Shown piece by piece: positions 23,894-32,529 of a stretch of 50,777 bases of DNA (positions within the stretch are counted from its first letter, which is position 1; each line of letters opens with the position of its first letter). Source of the DNA: an uncultured Alphaproteobacteria bacterium (GTDB lineage: Bacteria > Pseudomonadota > Alphaproteobacteria > HIMB59). The stretch lies in NCBI GenBank assembly GCA_902610415.1, contig CACLVL010000005.1, forward strand, positions 1-50,777, given 5' to 3'. The translations under genes were made by a program, and so were the position numbers. The notes beneath the pieces were generated by a model. That model worked only from the letters and a program-made list of their open reading frames with translations. It was not told the DNA's origin and made no database searches.

Positions 23894-26663
23894 AGACTCT
23901 ATTACCTTACCAAAGACTGAATTTTCTATGAAAGCTGATTTGCCCAAGAAAGAGCCAGATATCCTCAATAATTGGATCAAAAATGATATTTATCGAAAAT
24001 TAAGAGAACAATCTGCCTCTAAAGAGAAATTTATTCTTCATGATGGGCCACCTTATGCAAATGGACATCTACACATGGGCCATGCACTCAATAAAGTCTT
24101 AAAAGATATAATTGTAAAATATCAACAACTTCTTAATAAAAATTCTATTTATGTTCCTGGATGGGATTGTCATGGACTGCCTATCGAATGGAAAATTGAG
24201 GAGGAATACAGAGCTAAAAAAAAAAACAAAGATGACGTTCCTGTTATTGAATTTAGAAAACAATGCAGAGACTTTGCAAGTAAGTGGATATCTATTCAAA
24301 AAAAAGAATTTCAAAGATTGGGAGTGATTGGTGATTGGGATAATCCCTACACAACTATGCATTTTCGTGCGGAGGCCCAAATAGTAAGAGAATTAGGAAA
24401 GTTTCTTGAAAATGGTGGAATTTATAAAGGACACAGACCAGTTTTATGGTCCGTAGTTGAAAAAACAGCTCTTGCAGATGCAGAAGTTGAGTATCATGAT
24501 CATAAATCAACCACAATATATGCATGTTTTCCAATCTCAAAAACCGATAACGATAAATTAAAAGGTCACTCAATTGTTATTTGGACAACTACTCCATGGA
24601 CAATACCAGGCAACAGAGCCTTAGCTATTCATAATGAAATTGAATACAAATCTTTAAGTTTTAAAAATGAAAACAAAAATAAAAATATAATTATTGCTGG
24701 TGAATTAGTTGAAACATTTATTAAAGAAAATAAAATTGAGAATTTTACATTTAATTTTTCTATCAAAGGCCATGATCTAACAAATACTTTGTGTAAACAC
24801 ACATTATATGACTCTGGTTATGATATTGAAGTTCCAGTTCTCCATGGGGATTTTGTAACTACCGAACAAGGCACGGGCATAGTACATATTTGCCCAGTCC
24901 ATGGAATGGATGATTTTATTTTGGGAGAAAAATATGATTTAGAATTACCCATGACAATAAATGAAAGTGGAATATATTATGATCATATTCCTGTATTTAA
25001 GGGTCAACACATATTTAAAGTTGATCAAAATGTTTGTGATGAAATTAAAAAAAATAATAATCTAATATCTCAGGGAATATTAGTTCATAGCTATCCTCAT
25101 TCCTGGAGATCAAAAGCTCCTTTAGTTTATAAAAATACCTCGCAGTGGTTTATTTCAATGGAGACTAATGACTTAAGAATAAAAGCACTTAAGGCCATTG
25201 ATGAGACTGATTTTTTCCCTAAACAAGGACAAAAAAGATTAAGAAGTATGATTCAAGATCGTCCAGATTGGTGCGTATCAAGACAGAGAGTTTGGGGTGT
25301 GCCTTTACCAATATTTGTGAATAAAAAAACAGGAGAACCTTTGCGCGATCAAATTGTCATTGAAAAAATTGCAAAGATTTATGAAGAGGAGGGCGGTGAT
25401 GCTTGGTTTAATTCCGATGCCTCAAGATTTTTATCTCCTGAGTATGACCCTAATGAATTTGAACAGGTAAATGATGTTGTGGAAGTTTGGTTTGATAGTG
25501 GTTCAACTCACTCTTATGTACTAGAGGCGAGAGAGGATCTTCATTGGCCAGCATCCATGTATCTTGAAGGCTCAGATCAACACAGAGGCTGGTTTCACTC
25601 ATCATTGCTTGAGTCTTGCGGAACAAGAGATAGGGCACCTTTTGAGAGTATTTTATCTCATGGCTTTGTCGTAGATGGTAAAGGTAGAAAGATGTCTAAG
25701 TCCATCGGGAATGTAATTTCTCCCGATGAGATAATCAATCAATATGGCGCAGATATTTTAAGGATTTGGGTTGTTGCTTCAGATTATTCTGAGGATTTAA
25801 AGATTGATAATCAAATTATTAGTTATCAAATAGACTCATACAGAAAAATTAGAAATACACTAAGATTTCTTCTAGGAAATCTTAATAACTTCAATAATCA
25901 AGATTTAATAAAACCAGAACAAATGCCCGAATTAGAAAGGTATCTTTTAACAAGAATATCAAACCTAAATCATACTCTCAAAGATTTAGTATCAAAACAC
26001 GATTATCATGGTATCTACACAGTTTTATTGAATTTCTGTACACTCGAATTATCTGCATTTTATTTTGATATTAGAAAAGACTCTTTATATTGCGATGATA
26101 TAAAAAGTTTAAAAAGAAGATCAACCTCAACATGCCTGCATATTATATTTGAGTTTTTAACAAAATGGCTCTCCCCCATTGTTTCATTTACGTGTGAGGA
26201 AGCATGGAATTCCAGAAATTATGGCGATAAAGAGAGTATCTTACTGCAAAATATTAAAGAAGAGGAATTCACCTATAAAGATACCTCTTTAGAAAAAGTC
26301 TTTGATGAGCTTAAAAGAGTCAGAAAAAGTGTAACTTCAGCCTTGGAGCTAAAAAGAAATGAAAAATTAATCGGCTCCAGCCTTCAAGCAAAAGTAATTT
26401 TATTTTTACCTCAAAATACAATCAAAACTATTCAAGATTTAGATTTGGCAGAGATGTGTATTGTTAGTAATATTGAAATACAAGATATTTCAAACAAGTC
26501 AGAGGACTCAATAAACTTTGATGATGAAGATATTTATGTAGATATAAAATTAGCTGATGGAAAAAAATGTGAAAGATGTTGGACTGTTCTAGAAGAGGTA
26601 TCCTCTAATAAAAATAATTTATGTAATCGATGTGAAGATGTTTGGAACTCTTTTCAACAATAA
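23883..26663 (+). CDS. ileS: Isoleucyl-tRNA synthetase
   Basis: 926 residues, a normal bacterial (type 1) IleRS. HMGH of the HIGH motif at 64-67, the CP1 editing domain in the middle (WTTTPWTIPGNRAL, GTGIVHICPVHGMDD), KMSKS near residue 603, an anticodon-binding domain, and a C-terminal zinc ribbon CERCW...CNRCED. No anomalies. The last part overlaps lspA. Confidence 0.97.
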   Translation: MEIKDSITLPKTEFSMKADLPKKEPDILNNWIKNDIYRKLREQSASKEKFILHDGPPYANGHLHMGHALNKVLKDIIVKYQQLLNKNSIYVPGWDCHGLPIEWKIEEEYRAKKKNKDDVPVIEFRKQCRDFASKWISIQKKEFQRLGVIGDWDNPYTTMHFRAEAQIVRELGKFLENGGIYKGHRPVLWSVVEKTALADAEVEYHDHKSTTIYACFPISKTDNDKLKGHSIVIWTTTPWTIPGNRALAIHNEIEYKSLSFKNENKNKNIIIAGELVETFIKENKIENFTFNFSIKGHDLTNTLCKHTLYDSGYDIEVPVLHGDFVTTEQGTGIVHICPVHGMDDFILGEKYDLELPMTINESGIYYDHIPVFKGQHIFKVDQNVCDEIKKNNNLISQGILVHSYPHSWRSKAPLVYKNTSQWFISMETNDLRIKALKAIDETDFFPKQGQKRLRSMIQDRPDWCVSRQRVWGVPLPIFVNKKTGEPLRDQIVIEKIAKIYEEEGGDAWFNSDASRFLSPEYDPNEFEQVNDVVEVWFDSGSTHSYVLEAREDLHWPASMYLEGSDQHRGWFHSSLLESCGTRDRAPFESILSHGFVVDGKGRKMSKSIGNVISPDEIINQYGADILRIWVVASDYSEDLKIDNQIISYQIDSYRKIRNTLRFLLGNLNNFNNQDLIKPEQMPELERYLLTRISNLNHTLKDLVSKHDYHGIYTVLLNFCTLELSAFYFDIRKDSLYCDDIKSLKRRSTSTCLHIIFEFLTKWLSPIVSFTCEEAWNSRNYGDKESILLQNIKEEEFTYKDTSLEKVFDELKRVRKSVTSALELKRNEKLIGSSLQAKVILFLPQNTIKTIQDLDLAEMCIVSNIEIQDISNKSEDSINFDDEDIYVDIKLADGKKCERCWTVLEEVSSNKNNLCNRCEDVWNSFQQ

Positions 26664-27123
26664 ATTTAATTTAAATTTATTTTTTTTGTTTCTAACACTT
26701 GTTATTTTAGATCAGGTTACTAAGACATTAGTTATCAATTTTTTTAATCTTTATGACTCAGTAGTTTTGCTACCTATTATGAATTTAACATTCGTTGTGA
26801 ATTATGGTTTTGCCTTTGGATTATTGAATAACCCATCTCTAAATCAAATTTTAGTTTCATTAGTGATTTTAGCAATTATCATATATTTTTTATATTTACT
26901 TATAAAAACACAAGATAAGATTTTTCAATTAACTTTAACTTTAATTCTAGCTGGAGCATTAGGCAACTTTATAGATAGGATTTTTAGGGGTTTTGTTATT
27001 GACTTTATTGACATATATATAGGTAAATATCACTGGCCAGCATTTAATATTGCTGATAGCTGTATTACTGTGGGATTTGTAGTATTGATGATAAATATTT
27101 TATTTTTAAATAAAAAATTATGA
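26638..27123 (+). CDS. lspA: Lipoprotein signal peptidase II
   Basis: 161 residues from ATG 26638 (a GTG at 26632 is an alternative). Four membrane helices. The aspartic protease pair lies in GALGNFIDR (Asp about 113) and AFNIADSC (Asp about 140), with the DQVTK motif near residue 25. It cleaves prolipoprotein signal peptides after diacylglyceryl modification. It overlaps ileS by 26 nt and overlaps the next lipoprotein gene as ATGA. Confidence 0.95.
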   Translation: MFGTLFNNKFNLNLFFLFLTLVILDQVTKTLVINFFNLYDSVVLLPIMNLTFVVNYGFAFGLLNNPSLNQILVSLVILAIIIYFLYLLIKTQDKIFQLTLTLILAGALGNFIDRIFRGFVIDFIDIYIGKYHWPAFNIADSCITVGFVVLMINILFLNKKL

Positions 27124-27449
27124 AGAGTATTTTTTTAGTTTTATTAGTCTTCCTAATATCTTGTCAAAGAGAAATAAGAAACGAAGTTGGTGTAGGATAC
27201 AACAAAGAGCTTATTATACCTCCAACAAATGATTTACCACTACCAAATAGCTCAGATGAGAATTTATCTAGTTATGAAACTTCAAATAATCCAGTAATAG
27301 AATCAATTCTTAATCAGACACAAGCCAATGAGGCAAATCCAAGTATAATTGATGAAATTGACTCCGGAAACCAGTTTGAAACGGATGAGAGTGACATTGA
27401 ACCAGAAGGCAATTTTTTTCAACGTCTTTTCAAAGGTAAAAAAAAGTAA
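27120..27449 (+). CDS. BamF-like (DUF3035) lipoprotein
   Basis: 109 residues. A lipoprotein signal MKSIFLVLLVFLISC with lipobox LISC (Cys 15), then a low-complexity acidic mature part. The segment VGVGYNKELIIPPTNDLPLP matches the core of DUF3035 proteins (P-L-x-x-P-P-x-x-x-L-P-x-P), which in Alphaproteobacteria follow lspA and correspond to the BAM-complex subunit BamF. A role in outer-membrane beta-barrel assembly is inferred from family and position. The C-terminus is basic (LFKGKKK). Confidence 0.72.
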   Translation: MKSIFLVLLVFLISCQREIRNEVGVGYNKELIIPPTNDLPLPNSSDENLSSYETSNNPVIESILNQTQANEANPSIIDEIDSGNQFETDESDIEPEGNFFQRLFKGKKK

Positions 27450-27482
27450 AAGCTAAATTATCATTATAGAGACTCAAATATC

Positions 27483-28640
27483 ATGAAAATCAAAAACAAT
27501 TCTAAAAATTTAACATCAGTTAAACGAAAAAATATTAATTATTCCATTAATGAATTCTTTTCATTAGATATGTTTAATCCAATTACACAGAGAAGTTATT
27601 TTGATAAATATGATCTAAGTATATTTAAAAAAAAAAAATTTAGAACTCATGTATTTGGTATGGGTGGATCGTCATTAAGTACTAAATTACTTGCTCAGTT
27701 TCTCGATCCTTATAGCCTTAGTAAAAATCTTTTTATTTATGATAACCCATCACCTGTTATAATTAAAAATGCACTATTAGATTTAAATATAAATAAAAAT
27801 GATAAATTTATATTTATTTCGAAATCGGGTAACACAATTGAAACAAAATATTTTCTTAATTTAATTATTAAAGTTTTTAAACAAAAAAAAATTTCAAAGC
27901 ATGTAAGGGACTTTATTTTTATTACTGAGGATAAAAATAATTACATGAGAATATTTGCAAAAAAAAATAATATTCTATGTTTTGATCATGACCCAAACAT
28001 AGGTGGAAGATTTAGTATATTTTCAATAACTTCACTTCTCCCTTTAATATCAATAGGTTATTCATTACCTAAAATAATAAAATCGTTTATAGTAGCTAAA
28101 AAATTATTTGAGAAAAACCATAGAGATTTATCAAAGTACACATCGTACTCAATTGCATATGAAAAAAAATTTGATCTAAACATTCTTGTTGGCCTAAGTT
28201 ATCACGATAAAATTAATGCAGTTAATGAGTGGTATAGGCAAATTTTTGCTGAGAGTTTAGGTAAAAATAAGAATGCTAAAAACTATATTTCGTCTTATGG
28301 ATCTATAGATCAACATAGTCAATTTCAACTCTACATTGATGGCCCATATGATAAACATTTTAATTTTTTTAAAATTAAAAATAATAATAAATCAATAAAT
28401 TCTAATGCTAGTCTAATCAAGGGTTATAATTTAATGAGCATCCTAGAAAGTGGCGCTATAAAAACTCTCCAACAAAAAAAATTTTTAGTAACACAAATTT
28501 CAATAGATGATGATTTCAAAAGCTATTGCTATTTATTGTTTTATCTAATCTTTGACATTTATTTAAGATCAAAATTTGAGAAAATTAATTTTTTAGATCA
28601 ACCAGCTGTTGAAATTCTTAAGAAAAATACAAAAGCATAA
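27483..28640 (+). CDS. pgi: Glucose-6-phosphate isomerase, short form
   Basis: 385 residues, clearly shorter than the usual 450-550. SIS-fold sugar-phosphate binding: FGMGGSSLSTKLL (about 58-70), ISKSGNTIET (about 117-126), GGRFSIFSITSLLP, then catalytic Glu in WYRQIFAESLGK and His in IDQHSQFQLYIDGP. It interconverts glucose-6-P and fructose-6-P. Compact Pgi proteins are known from marine Alphaproteobacteria, as I recall. 33 nt after the BamF-like gene. Confidence 0.9.
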   Translation: MKIKNNSKNLTSVKRKNINYSINEFFSLDMFNPITQRSYFDKYDLSIFKKKKFRTHVFGMGGSSLSTKLLAQFLDPYSLSKNLFIYDNPSPVIIKNALLDLNINKNDKFIFISKSGNTIETKYFLNLIIKVFKQKKISKHVRDFIFITEDKNNYMRIFAKKNNILCFDHDPNIGGRFSIFSITSLLPLISIGYSLPKIIKSFIVAKKLFEKNHRDLSKYTSYSIAYEKKFDLNILVGLSYHDKINAVNEWYRQIFAESLGKNKNAKNYISSYGSIDQHSQFQLYIDGPYDKHFNFFKIKNNNKSINSNASLIKGYNLMSILESGAIKTLQQKKFLVTQISIDDDFKSYCYLLFYLIFDIYLRSKFEKINFLDQPAVEILKKNTKA

Positions 28641-28641
28641 A

Positions 28642-28935
28642 TTGATAAATAATTTAATAATTTTTTTTGGTGCTAATTCTAAATTACATTTATTAAAAAT
28701 ATTTATAATTTTTGGATTAGCAGGTTCTCTTTCAGTTATTTTATCTGATCCATTACTTAAACTGGTTTCAATAGAAAATTTTATTTCTAATAAGTTTTTC
28801 TATTGGGCAATAAGACTAATATTAATTTTTCCTATCTATCAATTTGTACTGATTGTTATAGCTTTAGTTTTTGGAGAATTTAGTTACTTTAAAAAGTTTT
28901 TTATCAAGTTTATTAATTATTTTAAAGTAGATTAA
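28642..28935 (+). CDS. DUF6787-like small membrane protein
   Basis: About 97 residues, most likely from TTG 28642, directly after the pgi stop; another in-frame TTG at 28609 would overlap pgi. Two to three hydrophobic segments. The pattern GLAGSLSVILSDPLL, WAIRLILIFPIYQFVL, FGEFSYF resembles DUF6787 proteins. Function unknown. The end overlaps rsmD by 4 nt tail to tail. Confidence 0.65.
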   Translation: MINNLIIFFGANSKLHLLKIFIIFGLAGSLSVILSDPLLKLVSIENFISNKFFYWAIRLILIFPIYQFVLIVIALVFGEFSYFKKFFIKFINYFKVD

Positions 28936-29459
28936 GTTCTAAAAAAAAATAGGTTTTTATTTTTATATTGTTTTTTTAAAATAAGATTATCTAATTCAAT
29001 TAAGTTATTATTTTCAAATACAATAAGGATATTAGAGTTGATCTTATCTAAAATTTTATTTTTTATTAATTCAAAGCTGTGATTATAAGGAGGATCTATA
29101 TAAATTATTTGGCAATAATTTAAAAAATCTATTTCTTGATTATATGGATCTATATTTAATATCTCATAATTTTCTTCATTAGTATTTTTTATAAACCTCT
29201 CAATCTTGTCGGTATGATTTTTTTCAATATCATTAAATATGACCTTTTTAGCCCCTCTAGATAAAGCTTCTATTCCAATTGAACCTGTGCCTGCAAATAA
29301 ATCACAAAAAATCACATTATTAAGATTCACGTCTAAATTGTTATTATGTAACAATAAGTTAAATATATCCTCCCTTACTCTTGCTAAAGTTGGTCTATAA
29401 TTACTTTTAGACTCTACTAAAATCTTTCTACCCTTGTATTTACCGCTTATAACTCTCAT
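28932..29459 (-). CDS. rsmD: 16S rRNA (guanine966-N2)-methyltransferase
   Basis: 175 residues from ATG 29459. Motifs: VISGKYKGRKI, RPTLARVREDIFN, SAM site DLFAGTGSIGIEALSRGA (about 53-70) and catalytic DPPY (122-125). It methylates G966 of 16S rRNA. The start overlaps the pseudouridine synthase gene by 20 nt; the order tadA, pseudouridine synthase, rsmD is typical of Alphaproteobacteria. Confidence 0.94.
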   Translation of the reverse strand: MRVISGKYKGRKILVESKSNYRPTLARVREDIFNLLLHNNNLDVNLNNVIFCDLFAGTGSIGIEALSRGAKKVIFNDIEKNHTDKIERFIKNTNEENYEILNIDPYNQEIDFLNYCQIIYIDPPYNHSFELIKNKILDKINSNILIVFENNNLIELDNLILKKQYKNKNLFFFRT

Positions 29460-30132
29460 CAACTTGCATTTCTTTATAATTTCCGTACGTGATAGATTTT
29501 AATAGAAAACGTCCATAAGAAATTCTTTTAAGTTTTTCAACTTTCAAATTAAATAATGTACAGATATTTCTTATCTCTCTATTTTTACCCTCACTAAGAT
29601 CAAATCTCAATACATGTTTATTACCATTAGAATGTACTAAGTTTACATTTGGTTTTTTATAAATTTCTTTTCCATATATTTTTTTATTCATAGATTTAAT
29701 TTTATTTTCATCAAATGACCCTATTACATTAACCAGATAAGATCTTTTGATATTAGATTTAGGGAGTTCCATATATCTTTTGAAAGAGGTTTCTTTTGTA
29801 AATAATAATAAACCCTCAGAATTATAATCTAATCTACCAATATAGTGATACTGGTGATATTTTTTAGGTAGAAAGTCATAAACAATTTTTCTATCTTTTT
29901 CATCTTTCTTCGAAGTGATACAACCTTTGGGCTTATGAAATAAGAGTATATTTAATTTACTAGATTTTATTTTTTTTATTTTAAAAATATCTTTATCAGT
30001 TACTGACAAAAAAGGTCTTGTCTCAATATCTCCATTTAGTGTAACTTTTTTATTTTTTATAAGACTTTCTGCTTGTTTTCTAGAAATCTTAAATTTTGTA
30101 GATAATTTTTTACTAAATGTTATTTTTTGCAT
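29440..30132 (-). CDS. RsuA/RluB/RluE-family rRNA pseudouridine synthase
   Basis: 230 residues. N-terminal S4 RNA-binding domain (KFKISRKQAESLIKNKKVTLN, split by a turn), then the catalytic signature GRLDYNSEGLLLFT (Asp about 102) and EGKNREIRNIC. Compared with RluB there is no long basic C-terminal tail. The exact target uridine cannot be told. Overlaps the amidotransferase gene upstream by 20 nt and rsmD downstream. Confidence 0.9.
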   Translation of the reverse strand: MQKITFSKKLSTKFKISRKQAESLIKNKKVTLNGDIETRPFLSVTDKDIFKIKKIKSSKLNILLFHKPKGCITSKKDEKDRKIVYDFLPKKYHQYHYIGRLDYNSEGLLLFTKETSFKRYMELPKSNIKRSYLVNVIGSFDENKIKSMNKKIYGKEIYKKPNVNLVHSNGNKHVLRFDLSEGKNREIRNICTLFNLKVEKLKRISYGRFLLKSITYGNYKEMQVDESYKR

Positions 30133-30820
30133 GATCAGTAAACATCTTGATTATATTTTTATCAAATTCAGTTATTAAAAATTCTGGGTGCCATTGAACT
30201 CCCATACATAAAGGATGTTCATTATGATGAAAAGCTTCAATTATATTATCAGGTGCATAGGCATCTATTGTTAGTTTTTTCCCGATTTTATTAATTGCTT
30301 GATGATGAGCACTATTTACATATATTTTTGAACTATCTTTAAATATTTTTAGCTTTGACACATCGCTTAAAATAATTTCATGACTAGTTTCATTTCTAGG
30401 ATTAGGTTGTTCATGTTCAATAAATGAGTCTATATCTTGAATTAAACTTCCACCAAAAAATACATTAAGAAGTTGGCTTCCTCCACATATTCCTAAGATA
30501 GGTTTATTTAAAGGAAAGTATTTTTCTAATACCTTAAATTCGAAATCCGTTCTATCTTGAATAGTTTGAATTTTGTCTGAATGAATTTTCTCTCCATAAT
30601 GTTTAGGGTCAATATCAAAATCTCCCCCTGAAATAAGTAATCCATCTAAAAAATCCATATTTTCTGATATTTCTGTTATTGGAAGTATTACAGGTGTGCA
30701 TCCAAATTTATAAAGGCAGTCTGAATAATGGCGCCTTAAAGCGAACCATGGATACTTAGAATAAGTGTTTTCTTTTTCCTTATAATCAGTTGTAATACCG
30801 ATGATTGGGAGTCTAGTCAC
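30113..30820 (-). CDS. Class I glutamine amidotransferase, peptidase C26 (PuuD-like)
   Basis: 235 residues from GTG 30820. Catalytic Cys in LGICGGSQLLNV (about 113), His in GVQWHPEF (about 207) with the following Glu, and the early IGITTDYKE signature of gamma-glutamyl-GABA hydrolase-like enzymes. Possible roles are putrescine-derived gamma-glutamyl-GABA or other gamma-glutamyl hydrolysis. No other polyamine gene is near. Its start codon is 1 nt from the divergent tadA start. Confidence 0.88.
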   Translation of the reverse strand: MTRLPIIGITTDYKEKENTYSKYPWFALRRHYSDCLYKFGCTPVILPITEISENMDFLDGLLISGGDFDIDPKHYGEKIHSDKIQTIQDRTDFEFKVLEKYFPLNKPILGICGGSQLLNVFFGGSLIQDIDSFIEHEQPNPRNETSHEIILSDVSKLKIFKDSSKIYVNSAHHQAINKIGKKLTIDAYAPDNIIEAFHHNEHPLCMGVQWHPEFLITEFDKNIIKMFTDHAKNNI

Positions 30821-30821
30821 G

Positions 30822-31247
30822 ATGAATAATTTAACAAATTTTATACGCCTTGTACTGAGTCAAAGTAAATTAGCTATGGAAAAAGGTGAAATTCCAGTAG
30901 CATCATTGATAGTTGACCCTAAAGATGAAAGGGTTATTGCAAGATCTTTTAATCAAGAAATTGATCTAAATGATCCAACAGCACATGCGGAAATTTTGAG
31001 CATAAGAAAAGCTTGTAAAAAATTAAATCAAAAAAGGTTAGATGGTCTTATCATGATTTGTAATTTAGAGCCTTGTAATATGTGTAAAGAGGTTATTAAG
31101 TCTGCAAGATTGTCTAAAGTCTATTATTTATTTAAAAATGACAATCCTCATCGAAAGACTATATCAACTGTAAAATATAAACGAATTGAAAATAATGAAG
31201 AAAATTTAATTAAAAAATTTTTTAGAAATAAAAGAACTAAAAATTAG
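30822..31247 (+). CDS. tadA: tRNA adenosine(34) deaminase-like nucleoside deaminase
   Basis: 141 residues from ATG 30822. Zinc deaminase motifs PTAHAEI (HAE at 55-57) and EPCNMC (Cys 85 and 88). It probably converts A34 of tRNA-Arg(ACG) to inosine. GGGAG at 30807-30811 and TATAAT at 30781-30786 lie inside the divergent amidotransferase gene and could serve as its Shine-Dalgarno and -10 box. The 3' end overlaps purD by 11 nt. Confidence 0.9.
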   Translation: MNNLTNFIRLVLSQSKLAMEKGEIPVASLIVDPKDERVIARSFNQEIDLNDPTAHAEILSIRKACKKLNQKRLDGLIMICNLEPCNMCKEVIKSARLSKVYYLFKNDNPHRKTISTVKYKRIENNEENLIKKFFRNKRTKN

Positions 31248-32499
31248 CACCAATATCAGATCTATAATATTTTTCAGGCCAGTCAATCATATCAGCTATT
31301 TTGTAAACTTTCTCTCTACACTCAAGGTAATCATTTCCAGACGCAACAATTGAGAGAACCCTTCCTCCATTAGAAAATATTTTGTTGTCAATTAATTTAG
31401 TTGCAGCATGAAAAATATAAAAGTCATCATTATTTTCAAATTTACTAATATTTCTTATTTCTGTATTTTTTGGATAATTTTCTGGGTATCCTTTGGTTGC
31501 TAAAATTAAACAAATAGATTTTTTATTTTCGTAAAATTCAATTCTAGAATATTTTAAATTTTTTGTTGCGGTTGAATGAAGTAAGGCTAAGAAGTCTGAT
31601 TTCACTCTAAGTGAAATACTTTGAATTTCTGGATCTCCAAATCTAGTATTATATTCAAGTAAATAAGGCTGATTGTAATCATTAACAATTATCCCAAAAA
31701 ATATTACTCCTTGGAATGCTATGTTATCATGTTTAAGACCATTAATTGTTTTTTTGACTATTTCTTCTTGAATTATATTGTTTAACTCTTCCTCTAAAAT
31801 TGGTGCAGGGCTAATAGTTCCCATTCCTCCAGTATTTGGCCCAGTATCATTGTCCCCAATTCTTTTATAGTCTTGTGCTGAACCAAAATTTAAATAATCA
31901 TCCCCATCTGTTATTGTAAAAAAACTCAATTCTCTTCCTTCAATGAAATCCTCTATTACTACTTTGTTATTTTCTTGGTTAAATTCCTTGTTAATAAATA
32001 CTCTTTCACACGCTTCTATGGCTTCGTTAGTGTCTGCGCAAACAAAAACCCCTTTACCTGCAGCTAAGCCATCATATTTGACAACAATAGGCCCACTAAA
32101 ACTCTCTAAATAATTTTTTGCTTTTTCAAAATCAACAAATGTTTGAGATTTTGCTGTTGCAATATCGTGCGATTGGCAAAACTCTTTCATAAACTCTTTA
32201 GAGGTCTCAAGCTTTGCACCTTTCGAGTCAGGTCCAAAAACATTTAGACCATTATTTCTAAGTTCCCCAGCTATATTTTCTGATAAATAGTTTTCTGGAC
32301 CTACGACAATAAGCTCGGGATTAATTTTAATACATTCTCTGATTATATCTTCTTTAGTTGAGATATTTCTACACTCGGCAATTTGACTTATTCCATAATT
32401 TCCAGGGAAACAAAACACTTTTTCACAAAGATATGACTTATCAAGAATTCTACATAAAGCATGTTCACGTGCACCAGATCCTATAACTATGACATTCAT
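31237..32499 (-). CDS. purD: Phosphoribosylamine-glycine ligase (GARS)
   Basis: 420 residues, standard. N-terminal VIGSGAREHAL (about 5-15), ATP-grasp domain with VVKYDGLAAGKGVFVC, metal-binding EYNTRFGDPE near residue 290, and the C-terminal domain. Second step enzyme of purine synthesis. Divergent from xseA with 30 bp between starts, a common alphaproteobacterial pairing. Confidence 0.96.
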   Translation of the reverse strand: MNVIVIGSGAREHALCRILDKSYLCEKVFCFPGNYGISQIAECRNISTKEDIIRECIKINPELIVVGPENYLSENIAGELRNNGLNVFGPDSKGAKLETSKEFMKEFCQSHDIATAKSQTFVDFEKAKNYLESFSGPIVVKYDGLAAGKGVFVCADTNEAIEACERVFINKEFNQENNKVVIEDFIEGRELSFFTITDGDDYLNFGSAQDYKRIGDNDTGPNTGGMGTISPAPILEEELNNIIQEEIVKKTINGLKHDNIAFQGVIFFGIIVNDYNQPYLLEYNTRFGDPEIQSISLRVKSDFLALLHSTATKNLKYSRIEFYENKKSICLILATKGYPENYPKNTEIRNISKFENNDDFYIFHAATKLIDNKIFSNGGRVLSIVASGNDYLECREKVYKIADMIDWPEKYYRSDIGANF

Positions 32500-32529
32500 T
32501 TATACAATATAATAAAGTATATTTATTTT

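Noticed and set aside
24099..24573. Two open frames on the minus strand inside ileS
   Set aside because: They lie opposite well-conserved synthetase sequence and lack any recognisable feature.
32461..32529. N-terminal extension of XseA
   Set aside because: It would overlap purD and contains a TATAAT promoter box; GTG 32530 gives the usual XseA N-terminus.
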